A stretch of DNA of 27,537 bases from CAZKTS01 sp964555735 (GTDB lineage: Bacteria; Actinomycetota; Acidimicrobiia; IMCC26256; PALSA-555). Below, in pieces: positions 11,775 to 19,144 of this stretch; positions within the stretch are counted from its first letter, which is position 1; every line of letters starts with the position of its first letter. The notes beneath the pieces are model-generated. The model had not been told where the DNA came from. It ran no database searches and saw only the letters and a program-made list of their open reading frames with translations. The stretch is taken from positions 1-27,537 of the forward strand of contig CAZKTS010000359.1 of assembly GCA_964555735.1 (NCBI GenBank). The letters are read 5' to 3'. The position numbers and the translations under genes are program-made.

Positions 11775-13019
11775 TCAGGGCCGCAGACCCACCTTGATGG
11801 CGCCGGAGTCCTGCTGGGTCGCGAGCACCTCGAACGCGTCCCGCCAGTCGTCGAGCGCGAACTGGTGGGTGAGCATGGGCGACAGATCGATGACGCCGTC
11901 GGCGACGAGATCGAGGTAGTGCTGGATGCCGTGCTTGCGCACGCCGTCGACCTCTTCGATCCCGAATGCGTTCGAGCCGACCCAGCCGATCTCCTTGAAG
12001 TACAGGGGCGTCCACTCCCAGGACGTCGGTCCGTGCACGCCCGCCTTCACGAGGGTGCCGCGCTCCTTCAGCACCCGCACCGACACCTCGAGCGATGCCT
12101 TCTTCGACACGGTGTCGTAGACGACGTCGATGCCACCCGGGTACGCCATCGGCAGCTCGTGCTGCCCGTGGAGAACCCCGCCCGACCAGGCGGCGACCTC
12201 CTCGATGAGCCCGTGGAGCGGCTCGTGCGCGAAGACCCGGTGTGCGCCGAGCTTGGTGGCCAGGGCCGCCTGCGCGGGGAACCGCGCCACGACACCCACC
12301 TCGACATCGGGGTAGAGCGCGCGCAGGATCGCGACCGCGCTCGTGCCGAGCGCGCCGGAGCCGTACACCAGCACCTTGCTCCCCGGCGTCGGTGCGTGGC
12401 GGGTCACGGAGTGCAGCGACACTGCGAACGGGTCGGCGAACACCGCGACCTCGTCGGGGATCGAGTCCGGCACCTTGAACAACATCGAGTCGTGTGCGGG
12501 CATGCGGGTCGCCCAGCCGCCCGTGGCGTCCTTGGACGTCCCGGTGTGGATCCCCGCGGCGATCGGGCCCGTGGTGAAGCTCCAGCACAACGAGAGGTTG
12601 CCGGCCTCGCACGCCGGGCACAGCGGCGAGACGCCCCGGGGCGCGCACGACAGCCATGGGTTCAGCACGACCCGATCGCCGACGTCGAGGCCTTCCGCCT
12701 CGGGACCGAGCTCGACGACCTCGGCGACGACCTCGTGCCCGAGCACCTGCGGGAACGACGAGAAGTCGACCATCGGGTTGTCGATGCTCATCTCCCCCCA
12801 GTCGAAGAACACCTGCTTGGCGTCCGACCCGCAGATGCCGGTGATGATCGGGCGGGTCACCACCCAGTCGGGGCGCAGGAAGCCGGGTTCATCGAGCTCC
12901 ATGAGTGCCATCGGCGTCTTCGCCAGCATCTCCAGCAGCGGGTTGTCGGGTGACGCGGCCGCACGGGCCACCGACGGGTTGTCCGCTTCCCCTTCGACGC
13001 CGAACACCAGTGCCTTCAT
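11775..13019 (-). CDS. Zinc-binding alcohol dehydrogenase (MDR family)
   Basis: 414 aa, longer than usual because of an N-terminal extension and an insert. Catalytic-zinc residues are seen: C63 in GICGSD and H95-E96 in VLGHEV. Structural-zinc cysteines are C125, C134, C137 and C145, with an unusual 8-residue gap between the first two. The Rossmann motif is GSGALG (220-225). The family oxidises alcohols or reduces aldehydes with NAD(P). The ATG overlaps the stop of the upstream tetR (ATGA), so the regulator and enzyme form one operon divergent from a copper amine oxidase. Handling the aldehyde made by that oxidase, or an amino-alcohol precursor, is a plausible role but unproven. Confidence 0.9.
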   Translation of the reverse strand: MKALVFGVEGEADNPSVARAAASPDNPLLEMLAKTPMALMELDEPGFLRPDWVVTRPIITGICGSDAKQVFFDWGEMSIDNPMVDFSSFPQVLGHEVVAEVVELGPEAEGLDVGDRVVLNPWLSCAPRGVSPLCPACEAGNLSLCWSFTTGPIAAGIHTGTSKDATGGWATRMPAHDSMLFKVPDSIPDEVAVFADPFAVSLHSVTRHAPTPGSKVLVYGSGALGTSAVAILRALYPDVEVGVVARFPAQAALATKLGAHRVFAHEPLHGLIEEVAAWSGGVLHGQHELPMAYPGGIDVVYDTVSKKASLEVSVRVLKERGTLVKAGVHGPTSWEWTPLYFKEIGWVGSNAFGIEEVDGVRKHGIQHYLDLVADGVIDLSPMLTHQFALDDWRDAFEVLATQQDSGAIKVGLRP

Positions 13020-13651
13020 CGATCCCTCCTGCTCGCAGCGATGCGCCGCGTCCCGTCGTGCCCGCGAGCACCCGGCGACCCGGGCGCGCGCAGCGATTCC
13101 AGCACGTGGCGCACCACGAGCTCCGTCCCGTCGCGATCACCGGTGCGCAGGACGTGCAGCGTCGCCTCGGCGAAGACGCCGGTGACCACGCGAGCCAGCG
13201 CGTCGGGGTCGAGCGCCACGAGCTCCCCCCGCTCGATGCCGCCCTCGAGCACCGCTCGGATCAGCTCGACCGCATCCTCGTGATCACGTCGGCCCCCTTC
13301 GTCGAGCGCAGGGATGACCCAGGCATCGCGCAGGAAGAAGCGCGCCTCGCCGAGATCGTCGAGCAGCTCGAGGTACGCGTCGAAGGACCGGACCATGTTG
13401 GAGACGACGTCGTCGCCGGGCACGATCGCGTGCTGGGTCGCGAACGACAGCCGCTCGAACAGATCGTGCTGGAGCTCGCGCCCGAGGTCGTCCTTGTCGG
13501 CGAACCAGTGGTACACCGCGCCTTTGGTGACGCCGGCAGCATCGGCGATCTCCTCGATCGACACCGCGGCGTACCCGCGGGCCGCGAACCGTTCGAGGGC
13601 CGCGGCCATCACTCGGTCCCGGGTCTCCTGGCCTTTCGGTCTCCGGGCCAC
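13016..13651 (-). CDS. TetR family transcriptional regulator
   Basis: 211 aa. The helix-turn-helix is clear at about residues 10-55: ALERFAARGYAAVSIEEIA, then AGVTKGAVYHWFADKDDL. The GTG start at 13651 follows an AGAGGA ribosome site. The C-terminus is a variable ligand-binding helical domain ending in an Arg-rich tail. It is co-transcribed with the zinc alcohol dehydrogenase (4-bp overlap) and divergent from the copper amine oxidase. A short palindrome sits in the 124-bp gap (13713-13723), so it probably controls both directions, with an amine or its aldehyde as candidate inducer (inference). Confidence 0.92.
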   Translation of the reverse strand: MARRPKGQETRDRVMAAALERFAARGYAAVSIEEIADAAGVTKGAVYHWFADKDDLGRELQHDLFERLSFATQHAIVPGDDVVSNMVRSFDAYLELLDDLGEARFFLRDAWVIPALDEGGRRDHEDAVELIRAVLEGGIERGELVALDPDALARVVTGVFAEATLHVLRTGDRDGTELVVRHVLESLRAPGSPGARGHDGTRRIAASRRDR

Positions 13652-13712
13652 GGCTCGTCCTCTCTGGCGTGCGGACGGGCGAGCCCGTCACATACGCTGC
13701 GGATGGAGTAGA

Positions 13713-13723
13713 TACGGACCGTA
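13713..13723. promoter_or_regulatory. Candidate TetR operator in the tetR / amine-oxidase intergenic region
   Basis: TACGG-A-CCGTA, an 11-bp palindrome with 5-bp arms, followed directly by TAGATT (13722-13727), a possible -10 for the amine oxidase. Another TACG half-site occurs at 13693-13696. The short arms make this moderate evidence. Confidence 0.45.
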
Positions 13724-13775
13724 GATTCCTCGGCTCGGGTCCCGCAAGGCCCCGGTCCCGTCCCCGGAGGTTCCC

Positions 13776-15707
13776 TTGAGCGCGGCACACCCCCTCGACA
13801 TGATCACGAGCGACGAGGTGTCCCGCGCCGCCGCGAGCGTGCGCGCCGACGCGCGCTTCCCGGCCGACGGCGTGTTCGTGCACGTTCGCCTCCACGAACC
13901 CACGAAGGCGGAGCTCGCGGCACACGCCACCGGCACCGAGGTGCCCCGGCGCATCGAGGCGCTCGTCGTCCCCTCGAGCGAGCTGCTCGCGATCGAGGTC
14001 GTCGTCACGCTGGGCGCGGGCGCAGGCGAGGACGCCGTAGCGTCGTGGATCGTCCGCGAGGGCATGCGCCCCGCCCTGCTGTTCGGCGAGTCGATGAACG
14101 CCATCGCGGGTCTGTCGAAGCACCCGGACTGGCGCGCCGCCCTCGCTCGCCGCGGCATCGCCGAGGACGCCATCATCCAGATCGACCCGTGGCCCGCGGG
14201 CGCGTTCGGCGTGGAGCACGAGGCCGGCCGACGGATCAGCCGCTGCATCGCGTTCCTCCGCGAGTCCCAGTCGGACAACGGCTACGCGCGACCGATCGAA
14301 GGGCTCATCGGGTTCTACGACGGGGGCGCCGACGAGGTGCTCGAGGTCGTCGACCTCGGTGTCGTGCCGCTGCCGCCCGAGCGCGGCTCGTACCTGCCCG
14401 AGGACGTCGGTCCGATGCGCGACGACCTCACCCCGCTCGAGATCCACCAGCCCGAGGGGCCGAGCTTCACGGTCGAGGGGAACCGGGTGGAGTGGGCGCG
14501 CTGGTCGTTGCGCGTCGGCTTCGATCCCTATGAGGGCCTGACCCTCCACGACGTCGACTACCACGACCCCGACGCGGGCGAGGGCGGCCGGGTCCGCCGG
14601 GTGCTCAGCCGCGCGTCGATCACCGAGATGGTGGTGCCGTACGGGCACCCTGGTCTCGGGCACGGCTGGAAGAACGCGTTCGACGCGGGCGAATGGGGTC
14701 TTGGCCGCATGGCCAACTCACTGAAGCTGGGTTGCGACTGCCTCGGCGTCATCCACTACTTCGACGCGGTGCTGGCGACGGAGCAGGGCGACCCGTACAC
14801 GGTCGAGCACGCGATCTGCATGCACGAAGAGGACTACGGGATCCTCTGGAAGCACAACGACATGCACGGCGGCACCAACGAGACGCGCCGCTCGCGCCGC
14901 CTCGTCGTCAGCTTCATCGCCACCGTCGGCAACTACGAGTACGCCTTCTACTGGCACCTCTACCTGGACGGGAACATCCAGCTCGAGGTGAAGCTCACCG
15001 GCATCGTCTCGCCGATGGCCGTCACCGAGGGCGCCGACCTCACCTACGGCAACCTCATCGCCCCCGGTCTGGCGGCGCCGCACCACCAGCACCTGTTCTC
15101 CGCGCGCCTCGACCTCGACGTCGACGGCCCGGGCAACACGGTGTGCGAAGTCGAGGCCGAGATCGTCCCGCCGGGGCCCGACAACCCCTGGGCGAACGCG
15201 TTCCGCCCGCGCACCACTGCCTTCGAGACCGAGCTGGCCGCGCAGCGCGACATCAACCCCGCCACGAGCCGCTCGTGGAAGATCGTGAACCCGAACGTGA
15301 CCAACGGCCTCGGTCAGCCCGTGGCGTACAAGCTGACGCCCACGATGTCGACGCCGACCATGCTCGCCGCGCCGGAGTCGAGCGTCGGGAAACGGGCCGG
15401 CTTCGCGCGCCACAACCTCTGGGTCACGCCGTACGCGCCCGACGAGCGCCGAGCCGCCGGCGAGTACCCGAACCAGCACGAGGGCGGCGACGGCCTCCCG
15501 CGCTGGACCGCCGCCGATCGCTCGATCGCCGACACCGACGTGGTCCTCTGGTACACGTTCGGGGTCACGCACTTCGTGCGGCCGGAGGACTGGCCGGTGA
15601 TGCCGGTCGAGTACACCGGCTTCCTGCTCTCGCCCTTCGGCTTCTTCGACCGCAACCCGGCCCTCTCGGTCGCGTCCACGAGCGCCGCGGGCAGCTGCCA
15701 CGCCTGA
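13776..15707 (+). CDS. Copper amine oxidase (primary-amine oxidase)
   Basis: 643 aa, matching the roughly 640 aa actinobacterial enzymes. It oxidises a primary amine with O2 to aldehyde, ammonia and H2O2, using copper and the self-made cofactor topaquinone. Seen: the topaquinone motif NYEY at 386-389 (Tyr387 is modified), the catalytic-base position Asp303 in FDAGEW, copper ligands His437 and His439 in HHQHLF, and the third ligand His599 in THFVRPEDWPVMP. These offsets parallel the Arthrobacter globiformis enzyme (Tyr382, Asp298, His431/433/592). No signal peptide is seen, so it is likely cytoplasmic. The start is TTG 13776, set by a GGAGG site 5 nt upstream. Divergent from tetR plus alcohol dehydrogenase. 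The amine substrate is unknown. Confidence 0.95.
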   Translation: MSAAHPLDMITSDEVSRAAASVRADARFPADGVFVHVRLHEPTKAELAAHATGTEVPRRIEALVVPSSELLAIEVVVTLGAGAGEDAVASWIVREGMRPALLFGESMNAIAGLSKHPDWRAALARRGIAEDAIIQIDPWPAGAFGVEHEAGRRISRCIAFLRESQSDNGYARPIEGLIGFYDGGADEVLEVVDLGVVPLPPERGSYLPEDVGPMRDDLTPLEIHQPEGPSFTVEGNRVEWARWSLRVGFDPYEGLTLHDVDYHDPDAGEGGRVRRVLSRASITEMVVPYGHPGLGHGWKNAFDAGEWGLGRMANSLKLGCDCLGVIHYFDAVLATEQGDPYTVEHAICMHEEDYGILWKHNDMHGGTNETRRSRRLVVSFIATVGNYEYAFYWHLYLDGNIQLEVKLTGIVSPMAVTEGADLTYGNLIAPGLAAPHHQHLFSARLDLDVDGPGNTVCEVEAEIVPPGPDNPWANAFRPRTTAFETELAAQRDINPATSRSWKIVNPNVTNGLGQPVAYKLTPTMSTPTMLAAPESSVGKRAGFARHNLWVTPYAPDERRAAGEYPNQHEGGDGLPRWTAADRSIADTDVVLWYTFGVTHFVRPEDWPVMPVEYTGFLLSPFGFFDRNPALSVASTSAAGSCHA

Positions 15708-15719
15708 GGACGGGACCTT

Positions 15720-15735
15720 CGACCCTGGTTGGTCG
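15720..15735 (+). terminator. Weak hairpin after the amine oxidase gene
   Basis: CGACC (15720-15724), loop CTGGTT, GGTCG (15731-15735). Only 5 bp and no T-tract, so weak support. Confidence 0.25.
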
Positions 15736-15749
15736 CGCCGAGCCGCGGG

Positions 15750-15755
15750 CACACT
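15750..15755 (+). promoter_or_regulatory. Predicted -10 element of the haem-binding protein gene
   Basis: CACACT, 6 nt before ATG 15762. It has the leaderless spacing but a weak first base. Confidence 0.3.
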
Positions 15756-15761
15756 CGGCGC

Positions 15762-16223
15762 ATGAGCAGTCGCCGCAAGTGGATCCTGATCACCCTCGGC
15801 GTCCTCGTCGCCGCGTTCGCGCTGATGCAGCTGGTGCCGTACCGCGTGAGCAACCCGAGCACGAACAACGGCCCCCAGTGGGACAGCCCTCGGACCGAGC
15901 AGCTCGCCCGAGCGGCCTGCTTCGACTGCCACAGCAACGAGACCGAGACCGCGTGGTGGGAAGATGTCGCGCCGCTCTCCTGGTGGATCACCAACCACGT
16001 CGACGAAGGCCGGGCCGCGCTCAACTTCTCCGAGTGCACCGGTTCGGGCGGCGAGGCCGACGATGCGGCCGAGACCGTTCGCGACGGGGAGATGCCGCCC
16101 GGGTACTACACCTGGTTCGGCATGCACGGCGACGCCAAGCTCACGAAGCAAGAGCGGCGCGAGCTCGCGGCCGGGCTGCTCAAGACCCTCCAAGGTGCGG
16201 GCTGCGGCGGCGAGGGCGACTGA
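15762..16223 (+). CDS. Membrane-anchored haem-binding (c-type) domain protein
   Basis: 153 aa. A basic N-terminus (SSRRK) and one transmembrane segment or uncleaved signal (7-25) are followed by an extracytoplasmic domain with a single CxxCH haem c motif (Cys53, Cys56, His57). The context ACFDCHSNETETAWW, the APLSWWITNHVDEGR segment, and a later EMPPGYYTW methionine region (candidate axial ligand) fit the 'haem-binding domain' family often found beside dehydrogenases and oxidases. Relatives are thought to pass electrons to the respiratory chain. It lies 54 bp after the amine oxidase gene. A functional link is possible, but the oxidase acts inside and uses O2, so it may be independent. Confidence 0.85.
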   Translation: MSSRRKWILITLGVLVAAFALMQLVPYRVSNPSTNNGPQWDSPRTEQLARAACFDCHSNETETAWWEDVAPLSWWITNHVDEGRAALNFSECTGSGGEADDAAETVRDGEMPPGYYTWFGMHGDAKLTKQERRELAAGLLKTLQGAGCGGEGD

Positions 16224-16230
16224 CCGCTCT

Positions 16231-16265
16231 CGCGGTGAGGAGCGCGCTACCGCGGTGAGAAGCGC
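16231..16265. repeat. Imperfect 15-bp direct repeat at a convergent gene junction
   Basis: CGCGGTGAGGAGCGC (16231-16245) and CGCGGTGAGAAGCGC (16251-16265): 14 of 15 bases match, with a 20-bp period. The second copy encodes the last residues of the minus-strand SDR. Looks like a small local duplication. Confidence 0.6.
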
Positions 16266-17008
16266 TGGCCGCCGTCGAGGCGGATGGTGGAGCCGTTGAG
16301 CATCGGGTTCTCGGCGATGGCCACGGCCATGAGCGCGTACTCCTCGGGGAGGCCCATGCGTTTGGGGAAGGCGGCGTCGCGGGTCAGCGTCGCCTCCATC
16401 TCCTCCGGGATGCCCGCGGTCATGCCGGTCGAGAAGAGGCTCGGCGCGATCGCCATCACGCGCACGCCGACGCCACCGAGGTCGCGTGCCATCGTCAGCG
16501 CCATGCCCGCGATCCCGGCCTTGGCCGCGGTGTAGGCCACCTGGCCGATCTGGCCTTCGAACGCAGCGATCGACGCGGTGTTGACGATCGCGCCGCGCTC
16601 ACCGCCGTCGAGCGGCTCGCCCTGGCTCATGTGCCACGCCTGGAGCCGGTTGAGGTTGAACGTGGCGACGAGGTTGAGGTCGATGACCTTCCGGAACTCG
16701 TCGAGCGGGTGCGGACCCGTCTTCGACACGGTGCGCATCGCGATGCCGCCGCCCGCCGTGTTCACCGCGAAGCGCAGGCCGCCGAGAGCGGCGACGGCCT
16801 CGGCGATCGCCTGCTCGGTGCCGTCGAAGTCGGTCACGTCACACTCGTGGAACGTCCCGCCCAGCTCCTTCGCCACGTCGGCGCCCGCGGTGCCCGGCCG
16901 GTCGAGGATGGCCACCCGTGCACCCCGAGCGTGCAACCGCGACGCAGTCGCTCGACCCATGCCCGATGCCCCACCTACCACCATCGCCGTGCATCCGTTG
17001 ATCTCCAC
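16247..17008 (-). CDS. SDR family oxidoreductase, HSD10 / 3-hydroxyacyl-CoA dehydrogenase type-2-like
   Basis: 253 aa. Classical SDR: cofactor loop GGASGMG (12-18), acidic residue D36 after the second strand (NAD preference), CDVTD (56-60), a variant NTAGG where NNAGG is usual, and the catalytic set Ser146 - Tyr159 - Lys163. The segment SIAAFEGQIGQVAYTAAKAG and the following LARDLG-like run resemble human HSD17B10 and bacterial relatives, which oxidise 3-hydroxyacyl-CoA and hydroxysteroids. This suits beta-oxidation of a lipid or steroid side chain. GTG 17008 is chosen because TAGGGT sits 8 nt upstream, predicting a leaderless transcript. Divergent from the sulfotransferase operon, with 58 bp between starts. 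Confidence 0.9.
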   Translation of the reverse strand: MEINGCTAMVVGGASGMGRATASRLHARGARVAILDRPGTAGADVAKELGGTFHECDVTDFDGTEQAIAEAVAALGGLRFAVNTAGGGIAMRTVSKTGPHPLDEFRKVIDLNLVATFNLNRLQAWHMSQGEPLDGGERGAIVNTASIAAFEGQIGQVAYTAAKAGIAGMALTMARDLGGVGVRVMAIAPSLFSTGMTAGIPEEMEATLTRDAAFPKRMGLPEEYALMAVAIAENPMLNGSTIRLDGGQRFSPR

Positions 17009-17016
17009 GGACGGGG

Positions 17017-17022
17017 ACCCTA
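17017..17022 (-). promoter_or_regulatory. Predicted -10 element of the HSD10-like gene
   Basis: On the minus strand TAGGGT (17022-17017) precedes GTG 17008 by 8 nt, matching the leaderless pattern. Confidence 0.4.
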
Positions 17023-17040
17023 GGCGCCTCGTTGCGGCAT

Positions 17041-17061
17041 CGACGGACTCGTCGGTACGGT
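17041..17061 (+). promoter_or_regulatory. Sulfotransferase operon promoter with adjoining inverted repeat
   Basis: -10 TACGGT (17056-17061) ends 5 nt before GTG 17067. A TTGCGG at 17032-17037 is a possible -35 with an 18-bp spacer. An inverted repeat CGACG-GACT-CGTCG (17041-17054) fills most of the spacer and could be an operator. Confidence 0.45.
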
Positions 17062-17066
17062 CAGCC

Positions 17067-18347
17067 GTGCCCTGGGACCCCGGACCGCGCCCACCCTGGG
17101 TCGCGCACGCGCTCGCCGGCGAGGGCGGGCCGCTCTACGAAGCGGGCGCGCGGCGGTTCGAGCCCGCCGACCTCCTCGCCGAGGCCGCCCTCCGCGCTGG
17201 TACCGACGACTGGGGCGACGACTCCCACGAGGAACCGCTCGCGGTGCTCGCCGAGTCGCTCGAGCGCGAGACCGACCTCCACCTCGTCGGCCGTTGGCGC
17301 GCACGCGAGGTCCTCCTGCGCTACCTCGAGAACCGACTGCGCATCGTCGCTGCGTGCACCGACGACCCGACCATCACCGACGAGGCGATCGCGCCACCGA
17401 TCGCGGTTGCCGGGAGCCCGCGCGCCGGCACCTCGATCATGCACCAGCTCCTCGCCTGCGACCCCGGCTTCCGCGCGCCGATGGCGTGGGAGTACTGGGC
17501 CCCGGCGCCACCGCCACGCGCCGCGACGTACGACGACGATGCGAGGATCCCGCTCGCCGATCGCGACGTCCGCCTGTCCGCGGCGATGGCGCCGGCGTTC
17601 GACGGGATGCACGAGCAAGGGGCACGGGTCCCGCGTGAAGACGGCTCGGCGATGGGGGTCGACATGCGCAGCGACCTGCCCGGCGCGCACTACGGCGTGC
17701 CGTCGTTCCGCGAGTACCTCGAAGCCGACGACCTGCGCAGCGCGTACGCGTGGCACCGCCGAGTGCTCCAGGTGCTCCAGCACGACTTCGAACCGGTGCC
17801 GTGGCTGTTCAAGTGGCCGAGCCACGCCGATCACGTGACCGTCCTGCGCGAGACCTACCCGGGCGCCCGGCTCGTCGTCTGCCATCGCGACCCGCTCGCG
17901 ATGCTGAGCTCGCTGACCAGCCTCACGGCCACGCTCCGATGGGCGCACGCGACCTCGGTCGACTTCGCCGCCATCGCACGGGAGCAGGCCGACGTCATGG
18001 CCCGCCGCTGTGATCGGATGCTGGCGGAAGACCGCCGGGCGGCGGCCGACCACGCGCTCGTGGTCCACGTCCGCTTCGACGAGTTCATGGCCGATCAGCC
18101 CGGCACGGTCGCGACGATCTACGACCACTTCGGGCTCGCGTGGACGTCCGAGCACGAGCGCCGGGTGCGTGAGCACCTCGCGGCCAAGCCGCGCGGCCGT
18201 CACGGCGGCCATGAGCACCACGTCGGGGAGCTCGGCCTCGACATCGCCGAGCTGCGGGAGCGCTTCCGCCCGTACCAGGAGCACTTCGGCCTCGCCGACG
18301 AGGTCGGAGCCCCATCCGCCGAACCGAAGGAGAGGTCACCCGCATGA
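17067..18347 (+). CDS. Sulfotransferase family protein
   Basis: 426 aa. The PAPS-binding 5'-phosphosulfate loop is seen as AVAGSPRAGTSIMHQLL (GSPRAGTS at 116-123), and the second nucleotide-binding region appears as ARLVVCHRDPLAMLSSLTSL, matching the family's R-P----S 3'-phosphate site in modified form. The middle contains a WEYWAP segment. The protein belongs to the large actinobacterial group in which lipid-like or alcohol acceptors are sulfated, or in which the exact reaction is unproven. Start GTG 17067 follows a -10 element at leaderless distance, although the frame remains open upstream. The stop overlaps the next SDR start (ATGA), making a sulfotransferase-SDR-DUF1214 operon. Confidence 0.85.
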   Translation: MPWDPGPRPPWVAHALAGEGGPLYEAGARRFEPADLLAEAALRAGTDDWGDDSHEEPLAVLAESLERETDLHLVGRWRAREVLLRYLENRLRIVAACTDDPTITDEAIAPPIAVAGSPRAGTSIMHQLLACDPGFRAPMAWEYWAPAPPPRAATYDDDARIPLADRDVRLSAAMAPAFDGMHEQGARVPREDGSAMGVDMRSDLPGAHYGVPSFREYLEADDLRSAYAWHRRVLQVLQHDFEPVPWLFKWPSHADHVTVLRETYPGARLVVCHRDPLAMLSSLTSLTATLRWAHATSVDFAAIAREQADVMARRCDRMLAEDRRAAADHALVVHVRFDEFMADQPGTVATIYDHFGLAWTSEHERRVREHLAAKPRGRHGGHEHHVGELGLDIAELRERFRPYQEHFGLADEVGAPSAEPKERSPA

Positions 18348-19144
18348 GCGACGGCAGGATCCAGGACCGAGTGGCCATCGTCACCGGCGCCGGCGACGGC
18401 ATCGGGCGTGCGATCGCTCGCCGCTTCGCCGCCGAGGGCGCCTGCGTCCTCGTCGCCGAGCTGGACCCGGCGAAGGGCGCCGCGGTCGCGGACGAGCTGA
18501 CCGGTCAGGGCGCGGAGGCGAGGTTCCTGCGCACCGACGTCAGCGACCGCGCGGCGAACGAGGAGATGGTGGCGACGGCCAAGGACGCCTGGGGCACGGT
18601 CGACATCCTCGTGAACAACGCGTGGGGCGGTGGCTCGCTGAAGCGCGTCGAGCACAAGACCGACGAGGACTTCGCCCACGCGATGAACGTCGGCTTCTAC
18701 GGCCCCTTGTGGGCGATGCGCAGCGCGTTCCCGATCATGAAGGCCCAGGGCCGCGGCAACGTCATCAACATCTGCTCGCTCAACGGGGTCAACGCCCACA
18801 TGGGAACCGTCGACTACAACACCGCGAAGGAGGCGCTGCGCACACTCACGCGCAGCGCGGCGCGTGAGTGGGCGCCACACGGGATCATCTGCAACGTGAT
18901 CTGTCCGGGCGCGAAGACCGCAGCCGCGCGCGCGGTCTTCGCGCAGAACCCCGAGCTCGAGGTCTCCGCCGACGCGAGCAACCCGATGGGGCGCCTCGGC
19001 GACCCCGAAGGCGACATCGCGCCGGTCGCCCTGTTCCTCGCGAGCGACGACGCGCACTACGTCACGGGCAACACCCTCTTCGTGGACGGCGGGAGCCACA
19101 TCAACGGCGCGAACTGGGCGCCCGAGCTCCCCGACGAGGCGTGA
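18344..19144 (+). CDS. SDR family NAD(P)-dependent oxidoreductase
   Basis: 266 aa classical SDR. It shows TGAGDGIG (14-21), acidic E39 in the second strand end (NAD preference), TDVSD (64-68), NNAWGG in place of NNAGG (91-96), catalytic Ser145, Tyr158 and Lys162, and the C-terminal VTGNTLFVDGG signature. The Trp in the NNAW motif is a small variant seen in some actinobacterial SDRs. It overlaps the sulfotransferase stop by 4 bp and its own stop overlaps the DUF1214 gene start (GTGA), so the three proteins are co-translated and probably act on one compound. The substrate is unknown. Confidence 0.92.
   Translation: MSDGRIQDRVAIVTGAGDGIGRAIARRFAAEGACVLVAELDPAKGAAVADELTGQGAEARFLRTDVSDRAANEEMVATAKDAWGTVDILVNNAWGGGSLKRVEHKTDEDFAHAMNVGFYGPLWAMRSAFPIMKAQGRGNVINICSLNGVNAHMGTVDYNTAKEALRTLTRSAAREWAPHGIICNVICPGAKTAAARAVFAQNPELEVSADASNPMGRLGDPEGDIAPVALFLASDDAHYVTGNTLFVDGGSHINGANWAPELPDEA

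Noticed and set aside
11430..12953. 507-aa plus-strand frame
   Set aside because: Antisense to the zinc alcohol dehydrogenase and out of frame with the MDR gene; no motif.
14693..16258. Long overlapping frames on both strands over the amine oxidase
   Set aside because: The amine oxidase has NYEY, copper His and all expected spacing; the others are Arg/Pro-rich shadows.
16578..17066. Upstream extension of the sulfotransferase frame
   Set aside because: Antisense to the HSD10-like gene; the promoter at 17056-17061 supports GTG 17067.
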